This document shows, in pieces, positions 56,101 through 64,000 of a stretch of DNA of 64,000 bases. The stretch spans positions 3,720,001 through 3,784,000 of the forward strand of contig RQOL01000876.1 of the NCBI GenBank assembly GCA_013076295.1. The letters are read 5' to 3'. Positions within the stretch are counted from its first letter, which is position 1; each line of letters opens with the position of its first letter. The notes under the pieces are model-generated. The model saw only the letters and a program-made list of their open reading frames with translations. It made no database searches and had not been told where the DNA came from. The stretch comes from Sanderia malayensis (taxonomy: Eukaryota; Cnidaria; Scyphozoa; Semaeostomeae; Pelagiidae). The translations under genes and the position numbers were made by a program.

Positions 56101-59100
56101 CGACATCAATGAACCGAGAAAGCAGTCGAAGTCACGCGGTATTCACGGTATCAATAGAATCCAAGGAAAGAAAAGGGGGAATATCGAATATTAAGGTATC
56201 CCGGCTTCATTTGGTCGATCTGGCGGGGTCAGAGAGGCAAAAAGACACGAAGACTGAGGGAGTAAGACTCAAGGAGGCTGGTAACATCAACAGATCACTA
56301 TCAGCACTTGGCAACGTTATCATGGCATTGGTTGACATTGCGCATGGCAAAACAAGACACGTGCATTACAGAGACTCTAAACTGACTTTTATTCTAAGGG
56401 TAAGAACGAAGTTGTTTATTATTTAACATCTTTTAGTTGCTAATATCTTTTTTAATTATTCGTGGATTTTTATTCATCGTTGCTCGTTGTTAACTGATTT
56501 TTTTTTGCCTCAGGATTCTCTTGGGGGAAATGCAAAGACTTACATTATCGCGAATATTCATCCATCCGCTAAGTAAGTTATATTCAGCTTCTTTTTAATC
56601 GATTAAAAACGTATGTGCAAGTCTAAGGATTCATACGACACATGAAATACTCGTGTATAAAAACCTGGGAGCTCTGCATCCAGCCTATTGTTCAAATACA
56701 ATTGTCTATTGTCTCTGCTATTGTTTGAGCAGAGATTTCAGCCTGGAAGGTTCTTGATCCACTGGTTCTTATATGTGGCTATTTACTGTGCAATGCATCA
56801 AGATAACGCATTTTTCTGTCCCTCCTCAGGTGCTTTGGTGAGACATTATCAACATTGAATTTTGCAAGAAGAGCTAAGATGATCAAGAATAAGGTAACAC
56901 AGCTTCTTTTGTATTATATATACCTTCTTTGTTTTAATTTTCACTTTTAAAGGTATCTGATTATTACTTGCTTTTACCAACGAAAACACCTTTGCAACAA
57001 GCCAACAATTGACCAACAGCAAACTCATCCACCTGACTGGAAGTAGAGAAGACTGGAGGATCTCGATTGTCGATGCCTGCACCAGGTCTGACACTAGAGA
57101 GGGGATGATTATCAAGTGTCGCATTTTTTTCATTGCAGGCTGTTATCAACGAAGACGTTGCCGGTAATGTCACAGAGCTGCAGTTGGAAATAAAGAAATT
57201 AAAAGAATTGGTGGCACAACTAAAATGTAAGACGTAAATCAGAATCTATTAGACGTATTCAAGTTTATAATTATCGAGAGATTAATAATTGTCACAGATT
57301 GAGAAGTATCACAGAAGATGGACATAGTTGAAGGAGATGATGTTGAATGCAACATAAGCAATTAACATGATAATTATGATTATAATATGATAATTATGAG
57401 CCCTTTATTTTTAGCTGGCGTCATGTTAAACAATGAAAGCCCAGGTATTTTAATCAGCCTACTTTATTGAGCTGTAACTTTATTACAATGCCTTGCTGAT
57501 TGTTATTATTTGATCTTCGTTGGGCGAACTTCAAGAGAGCTTTTTATATCATCCCTGCGTCTTCCTGATTTATTTGGGTTTTTTATTGTGCTATGCTGTT
57601 TTGTTTGTAGATTCAGAATCTGACGAATGTTCCTCAGAAAGCCATAATGAGCAACGTGGCAGGTCGAAAAGTATGGCAGAAGATGCACGGCAGTGGAAGG
57701 AGATGATGTTGAGTGCAATATCAGAAAGAGAAAAGGTTGAGACTGAGAAACAGGTAATAATAATTAACCTGCATCATATACAGCTGGCTATCTGAGACAA
57801 TGGATTTTGTATATTTATGATGTTGATTGAGATGCTATGTTTATCTTGAAGGCATTGATAGATAAAGTTCAGAAGCTTGAAGAATTATGCGGCAGGAAGG
57901 AGAAGTTCCTACAGGTATGCTTTTTATGATACGATTTAGTTTACTGCACTATCTTTTGAGAATAACTTAGATTTCATTTGAAGTCTTGATCTTTTCTTCT
58001 TCCTTGATTTAGTCAACGAAAATGATTGTAAAGCTAAGAGAAAGTCATATTGCAAAGTTAGAAAGACTAAGAAAGAAAGAGAAGACAGATGAATTTAACG
58101 AAGAAGACACCAAAGATCGAGAAATGGTAAATGATTGTTTCTTACTTTCTCATCTATTTCAGCCCTCTTCTACGAGCCTTACCACTCCCAGATGAACACA
58201 ATACTTTTTTCATTATTGTTGGGTCCCTTACTAAGAAGTTAGAGTCGTTTAAAAGCCTTTTTTGTTATTGTTGAGTACCTTACTAAGAAGTTAGAGTCGT
58301 TTAAAAGATATTTATGGAATATTTCTATTTTTATTCAGCAACTCCTAAGAGAAGAAATTAAGATTCTTCAAGATAAAGTTGAACACCATCCCGATGTGAC
58401 CCGCTTTGCACTGGAAAACCTAGAACTTCGAGGTATTAATCAATCTTTGCTTCACGTTTCTGCGCAATAGGAATGACAATTAGTTTTTGCTGTGTTAACA
58501 TTTGCGTGTTGAGAATCATTGTTTTTTGCACAGGCGAGGTGAAGAAGTATAAATCGAAGTTATCAGAGAGTGTATTGAATGACAGTGTGAACAACGAAGC
58601 AAACAAGGCCCATCGCTACACGATGCAGTTAGAAAGACAATTGAGAGACCTTCTTGCAGTTTCAATTGAGAATAGTAAGTACAGTCAAACACCCGTCATT
58701 ACCATGCCGGATCAGTTGGACGTAGTGTAAAGCTTTTTATTGGACGGGGGTGCATTTATTGTATTTTGTATTAATTGTTGAATGTCATACGTTTTAGATT
58801 CAGAGAAGAGTTTGTCCAGCTCGCTGCAGAGCCTTGAAGCTTCAAATGCAGAAATAGAGCGATTAAAAAACACGTGTGCGCAACTCGAATCGAAGCTGGA
58901 CTCGACGCAACAAGACCTGACTCAGAGTCGGCAAGAAGTGCAACAAATGAGAGAAGAACTGGTCGAGAAGTCGGAGATTTCAAGAAAGAAAGAAATCGAT
59001 TTGCAATCTGATCTTATTGCTGCTAGAAAATCAATCGCAGAACTCGAGGTAAGGCAACATCAAACTTCCCTCTACTTTTAACTGCAATCAGCTAATAAAA

Positions 59101-62100
59101 TAAGATCTATAGCTTACAACATGAGGATATCAAAGAAGATAACAAAGAGGCTTTACCTCAGTTGCAAAGGTTACCTTTGTTGTTTTGATAATCTAGTGAT
59201 AGTCCATGCTACTGTTAAAGAATGCAATGTTGATCTTGCTCTTGTTTTGGCCTGTTGGTTTGTGTAACATGTAACGTTATTCTGGCGTGTTTCTTTAGAG
59301 AACACTGGAGTCTCATCATTTGAAAACAGCCGTGGAAAGAACAGCAATGAATGACATTCACATGCAAACGATCAAGGTATTGCAACTTTAATTTACTTCA
59401 AGTATAGACTTATTTATTTATTATCCCTCTAAGTATGTGCATCAGTTAGTTACAAAGACTACATAGGGTGTATGATGACTAGCTCAAAGTAAAATGCTCG
59501 TAATATTTCTATATATTTGTACATTGGTCTATCACTGTTAATTTGTTGTTGTTGTTTAATTTTTTGGTTGTAAATTGCTTTCAGACCTTGACATCACCGC
59601 TGAAATTTGGCACGCCCAGCAAGTTGTCCAGCCCATTCAGATCAACGCCACTAAAGTTGAAAGACTCAAGAATTGCAGCCAACGGGATGGAAACACCGAA
59701 GAAAAACCTGTGGAATGGCACTGCGAAGGACAGCATTGAGTCGCAGTTCATTGGAAACGAGGAACTGCCATCAGACGTCAGTAGAAATCGAACACTGGAA
59801 CGCAAAGACAGTCTGAGCGACATTGATGATGATGATGATGACGTCAATCCTTTTATTGAATCTGTCAACGAGACTAAAGATGCTGAAGAGATATATGCAG
59901 AGGTCCTACTTGATGAGCTTAAACAGTTGCAGGTTTGTTAGTCGTTTTTATTGCGATTTTGCTGTGAATGATTGATGATGGTGCACGGGTTACAATAGCG
60001 GACAGACGCTCTTAGGACACTTGTAGAACTACGAAAAAAGGCTATAAACCTGGGGACTCTTTTCTTCATGGGTTTTATTCAAGCCCCTTACTCCTTCTAA
60101 AGCAATGCTGTTCTCTCTATCAGACCTTTGTCGTCACCATGCAAATAGAGTTTTGTCGATATTTTATATGTCTTTCTTTAAAGACAACATTGATTTTGAG
60201 ACAGGAGGGGGGGGGATGAAGGTTGGGCGAAAAATTTGTAAAGGTCTCAAGTGTCCCAGACCTTTGTCCACTATTATATCAAGGAGATTTTAATGTTTAT
60301 TTTCCACGCAGAAAGTGATTGATGAGAAGGATGAAGTAATCTTAGCTGAAGAAGCAAAGAGACTGAAGATTAATCAGATAAATGCAAAACTGCAATATCA
60401 AGTCAACGAATTAAACGAAGTTTGTGCTTTAATCTTTTTGGAATTTTCATCTTTCTTTATCTTCATCTAACCTTGATCTTTATCAACTTTGATTTATTCC
60501 ATACCAACGTTTTCTCAGCCTGGCCCAAAATTCCTGATGGGATTAAATAGCCAAGAAGCTAGTAATTATTCTACGCCTATATTTTTTTACTTTCAAGCTT
60601 TTGACTAACGAAAGAGCATCGTGGAACGTTAAAGAAATAGATATGGAAGCTCAGATGATGACTTTAAAATCTGCATTCAAAGAAGAACAAGAAAGGAAAC
60701 AATGTACATATGAATTTGATCAAGCTTTACCTGTTTCAAGACGCTATCTAATAACCTATGAATAAACTCATATAGGTCTGTCTCTATTCTAATATATAAG
60801 TCTATATGTGTATTTGTATGCATCTCTGCTTTTTTTAGTGTTCAAGAGTGAAGCTGAGGATCTGAGAATATTAATGCAGTCTGCAGACAAAGATGTTGAT
60901 GCATTGAAAAGAGCAAGAAATAATGATGCAATCGAAGGAGGAAGACGATATGCTTCATTGGAGAGCAAGGTGAGAGATGATTTTGTTCATAGCTTATTTG
61001 AATAGTATCAGTAGAAATGTTCTTATGATCACAATGTGCTTTTATACTATCATATATTTTATTTTTATTTTTAGCTTGTCAAGATTGAAACAAATTATTA
61101 CAATATGCAAAGCGAAATTGAAGAAGCTAACCAGGCTAATCAGCTTCTTCAGGTGAATCTCAGCAGCTATTAATGTTATCGTATTATCAAATCCATGGTC
61201 AGAAATATTAAGGGGAACAGTGTAAGCAGCAAGCCCAAGCATTGATCTTTTACTCAATCTATTTTCTAGACCGACTTGGAGAATGCTCGAGAAGAGCTGG
61301 AATTTACCACTCACAAGAATTCTGAACTCGAAAAGATAGTCAGTATCGAAAGAGACAAAAACAAAGATCTTGAAGGGAAACTTAAGGTTAGAATCAAAGA
61401 CCTTTTATTATTTAAAACATCTAATACATAAGTTTTTTCTTTCCTTGTTGATGAATATTCCAAGCAACAGCTTGTATGTATGAGGACATTGCTTAAATTG
61501 AGCCCTATACTCTGTTTTTAGGATGCATTGGGAAAATTGGAGATAGAAATTGATACGAATATGAAACTCGTGCAAGAAGATAAGCAAACGGTATACTTAT
61601 GCAGATAATGATTTTTTTGTTTTCTTTATGAAAAGAGGTCATGCTGTCTTGCATATTTTCTGCAGAATAGATGCAGTTGTAGCGCATATTTTCTATTTAT
61701 TTTTTATTCGGATTTTACAGGAAGTTGTTCGGGCTGTTGAGGAGGCCAAAGATTTGAGAGAACAGCTGGAAAAGGTCAATAACAAATATGAAAGTCAGGT
61801 ATAGTTATTGTATTCTTTTTTTCTTTGATTCTTTGATTTTTATCTTACTCGTCTTTCTGATACACACAATAAGTCTCGTACGAAAGGAAATTATGCTTGA
61901 TCATGTCAAATATATTGTACCATCGTGTCCATATCTTCTTTCAGGAGTTTGAAATTATGAAGCTGACTAAGGAAATCAAGGATCACGATGAAGAAATAGC
62001 CAGATTAAATCGAGTGAACACAGCAGAAAGAGAAGTGGTCGGTAGTCTACAACACAGTGTACAGGAACTTCGGGCATCATTGCTTGAAAAAGATGGACAT

Positions 62101-64000
62101 TTAGAGCAGACAAAAAGTCAGCTTGATGAAACAAAGCGAATGCTTAGCGAGCTCACTGATGCATACGAAGAAAAGGTATACATACAAAAGCTTATGCATC
62201 ATGGATGCATAATTATATATATACTTTCTTAGGATAATGAATATGATCAACACTTCCCAAGGAGATCTACGATGAATTTTGAAGCTTTATATTGGTTTAC
62301 TTTATAGAAAAGGAAGATTAGTAAATTGATGGATACATCGAAAGAAGAATCAGAAAAAGAAAGATCCCAAAAGGAAACTGAGGTGATTGAATCTTTGTTT
62401 CTTAATTTCCTAATCAATCTAATGTTTGTTCTTTTTCTATAATATCTTTTCGCTGCTACTATATGTCTTTGTACTGTTTTCTTTAGATTAAACTACTAAA
62501 GGAGGAGTTGAGGACAGCCAATGACCAGCATAAAGAACTTTCGATTGCTCTTGAACAGCAGCAACAGCAATTCGCATCGTTGCAGGTATGTAATGATTTC
62601 TAGAAAGTCTCTCTGTGATTTACTTAATACAATAGCTATACAAAGCTCCTTTATAAGGTCTTACTGTCATCCTTAACTGGATGAAAGCAAGTGTCATAGG
62701 CTGTTTTTCTTTGCTACAGTTGCTTTCAAGTCTCGTTACTGATTAACCTACACCAATCTTTTGCAATTTATTTCACAACAATTAGAAGCAAAGTGTGCTT
62801 TTAAGCACAGTATGTCTTTGCTTAGACACGTTGTTTCTCGTCATTCATCATTGCCATTATTTTTCGTGCCACATCAAAGCAGTGAAGAGTGTTTTTAAAC
62901 GCTGTATGGCTTCACTGATTGCATACATCTCATACATGCTTCTTTGATGATCTTTTTATGACTGGTGTCATCAGACAATTAAACGCACTCTATGTTTCTC
63001 TTGAAGGCCATGATTTGACATTGCTGTGTTGCCATTTTCTCCTTGAAGACTTAGACTAGTTAACTTCGACGAAACTACCTTCATCCAAGCTATTTATGTT
63101 CAAATCCAAAACGGTTTATCCTATGTACTCTGTTTTCTTTATTTATATATGCATATCTATATTCTAAGCTTTGCTATTTTTGAAGTTTAGATTTTCCGGG
63201 TTTTATATAGATGTAAATAGAGGCAGGAGATTTTTAATTATAAGTAAATAAATATATATGTATATAAATATATATATATGTAAAAATAAAGTGATTTTAT
63301 GATTAAATTACCTAGTTTTGTTGATGGATCAATTTGGTATCTGTGGAATATCTTTTGATTTTTATGAATTTTTTATTACAAATTTGGAAATATGCTGAAG
63401 GTGAAATAATCAATAATGTTCTTGTCGTTTCACGCTTGTTTTGATGTTTGGTTTTAATTTTGCTTTATCTTTACAGGGTGAATTAGCCGATGAGAAAGAG
63501 ATTCGAAAAGACTTTGAGAAGACTGTAAGAAGCCTCTTCCCTTCTAATTTCTTTTTCTATTTTTGCAGAGTTTTTCTTTTATTTCTGAGTGACGAATATC
63601 CATACCTTGGTTTCTTAGATAGAGAATATGAAAGCAAAGAACATAGAAACGATGGCAGATTACGAGAAGCGGTTGACCGACATCCATTGTCTTGTGCAGA
63701 CGAACGATATGTCTTTGATTGAATCGCAAGCCGGAGAAGCGGATAAGTTAAGAAACAAGTTGTCAGAATTCGTGAGACTTTCAGAGGAGTGGGAACAAAC
63801 AAGACTGGAAAAGAATAGTGTCATTGAAGAGTTAAAAGCTAAGCTTGTGAGCTATGAAGAGCTTTTGAAAGAGAAAGAAAATTACGAAGCTGCTTTGAAG
63901 TCGATGAACGACCAGCTGAAAAATGCAGAAAGTGATTTCCAACAGAAGTAAGACTCTAAAATTGTTTAACTATTCGATGTACGGTAACTTTCAGCTTGTA
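50485..64000 (+). CDS. KIF15: KIF15 / kinesin-12 (34 exons in window, 3' end beyond right edge)
   Basis: KIF15 is a plus-end-directed tetrameric kinesin that helps keep spindles bipolar, partly redundant with Eg5. I traced 34 exons with 4127 coding nt (1375 codons plus two bases). Human KIF15 is 1388 residues, so with the N-terminal extension here only the last part should be missing. An N-terminal basic region (residues 1-90) precedes the motor, followed by a very long coiled coil. Start choice: ATG at 50485 (AAATATGGCG) fits the animal initiation context; an in-frame ATG lies 15 bp upstream (50470). The final exon seen ends at 63947 with a GTAAGA donor. Confidence 0.95.
51982..53093 (+). 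other. KIF15 intron 3
   Basis: About 1.1 kb (1.17 kb if the upstream donor is used). No coding sequence was recognised. The ATG-containing exon 4 follows a TTTTAG acceptor at 53093. Confidence 0.55.
53289..56893 (+). CDS. KIF15: KIF15 motor domain, exons 5-12
   Basis: Exons: 53289-53469, 54504-54580, 54699-54736, 55104-55204, 55530-55709, 56064-56399, 56514-56572, 56830-56893. Order: [11 protein letters not shown] (beta 1), FSYDHVAD, P-loop GQTGSGKT (residues 178-185), [31 protein letters not shown], switch I NRESSRSH (300-307), switch II DLAGSE (335-340), [20 protein letters not shown] and the neck [17 protein letters not shown]. All nucleotide-binding motifs are intact. Conserved details such as SASAGLxLRE and [13 protein letters not shown] are closest to KIF15. 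Confidence 0.97.
53470..54503 (+). other. KIF15 intron 5
   Basis: This 1.03-kb intron lies inside the motor domain between TTQ and EEVF. Nothing else was recognised. Small ORFs here have no family resemblance. Confidence 0.6.
55327..55354. repeat. ATTACCCC repeat, three copies
   Basis: Three ATTACCCC units lie in KIF15 intron 8, next to a CCCCCCTCCCC stretch. Confidence 0.9.
55741..55833. repeat. TGATTTGTGATT-type simple repeat
   Basis: Imperfect tandem units of (A/G)TGATT occupy the stretch directly left of family B copy 1, in KIF15 intron 9. Confidence 0.85.
55834..55981. mobile_element. TIR element (MITE) family B, copy 1
   Basis: A 25-bp inverted repeat begins CAGTAAAAACCCGCATATAA and is perfectly mirrored at the right end (TTATATGCGGGTTTTTACTG), followed by TA. 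The total is 148 bp, with an ACAATAGGCTATTGT palindrome inside. The CAGT ends and TA flank fit Tc1/mariner-type MITEs. It lies in KIF15 intron 9. Confidence 0.85.
56648..56790. mobile_element. TIR element family B, diverged copy 2
   Basis: The right end GGTTCTTATATGTGGCTATT plus TACTG matches family B. The left end (GTATAAAAACCTGGGAGC) is degraded. The interior shares CATCCAGCCTATTGTTCAAA with copies 3 and 4. It lies in KIF15 intron 11. Confidence 0.7.
57139..63947 (+). CDS. KIF15: KIF15 coiled-coil stalk, exons 13-34
   Basis: Exons: 57139-57226, 57415-57444, 57611-57753, 57852-57914, 58013-58126, 58339-58432, 58534-58674, 58798-59048, 59299-59376, 59585-59932, 60312-60419, 60598-60703, 60839-60969, 61075-61152, 61270-61386, 61522-61590, 61721-61798, 61945-62175, 62308-62382, 62487-62585, 63477-63524, 63619-63947. 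Heptad-rich Glu/Lys/Leu sequence dominates. KIF15 landmarks are [15 protein letters not shown] after the neck and [17 protein letters not shown]. Exon 22 is rich in Ser/Thr-Pro ([16 protein letters not shown]), a possible phosphorylation region, and in acidic residues. Several exons are multiples of three and could be skipped without a frameshift. Confidence 0.9.
58208..58309. repeat. Tandem duplication of 52 bp in KIF15 intron 17
   Basis: CCTTACTAAGAAGTTAGAGT plus CGTTTAAAAG occurs at 58226 and again at 58278 with matching flanks, so one 52-bp unit is duplicated. Confidence 0.85.
62586..63476 (+). other. KIF15 intron 32
   Basis: This 0.9-kb AT-rich intron has a TA-rich tract at about 63238-63300 and imperfect inverted sequence near 62785-62830. 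No gene or clear element was identified. Confidence 0.55.

Noticed and set aside
1..64000. CRISPR arrays, operons, bacterial promoters or rRNA/tRNA genes
   Set aside because: The gene structure is eukaryotic throughout. Short tandem repeats seen are micro- or minisatellites without spacer structure. No tRNA or rRNA was recognised by eye, though a covariance-model scan was not possible.

Overview
The window is nuclear DNA of an invertebrate animal. Every recognisable gene is split into short exons by small introns (mostly 60-400 bp, GT-AG with a few GC-AG), the sequence is AT-rich, and the gene set is metazoan: a ciliary dynein, a FRAS/FREM extracellular matrix protein, a SIX-domain homeobox gene and kinesin-12. 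I cannot name the species. The compact introns and a divergent homeobox gene would suit an early-branching animal such as a sponge, but that is a guess. I built the gene models by hand from homology, splice signals and reading-frame bookkeeping. The exon sums close in frame for all six genes.

Layout. Three genes run on the minus strand, then three on the plus strand. (1) 1-28536, minus: an outer-arm axonemal dynein heavy chain of the DNAH5/DNAH8 type, 85 exons and 4530 codons in the window, with only about 45 C-terminal residues expected beyond the left edge. (2) 29205-30896, minus: a 246-residue chromodomain protein that ends in a transmembrane anchor. (3) 31794-39685, minus: a FREM1-like secreted matrix protein of 1967 residues, with twelve CSPG repeats on one 5-kb exon, a Calx-beta-like region and a C-type lectin domain. 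(4) 40698-43268, plus: URI1, the prefoldin-like RPB5 interactor, 421 residues. (5) 44127-48865, plus: a homeobox protein joining a SIX domain to a homeodomain with TALE features, 533 residues. (6) 50485 to beyond the right edge, plus: KIF15 (kinesin-12), 34 exons and 1375 codons so far.

The genes do not form a pathway. FREM1 and URI1 lie head to head with about 1 kb between their start codons. The introns hold several families of short terminal-inverted-repeat elements (MITEs), some ending next to splice donors, plus micro- and minisatellites.

The strongest candidates for something undescribed are the SIX/TALE hybrid homeobox protein and the small chromodomain protein with a C-terminal membrane anchor. 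Secondary points are two well-supported GC-AG introns (and a possible third) in the dynein, the undivided 5-kb CSPG exon of the FREM1-like gene, and MITEs placed at exon edges.
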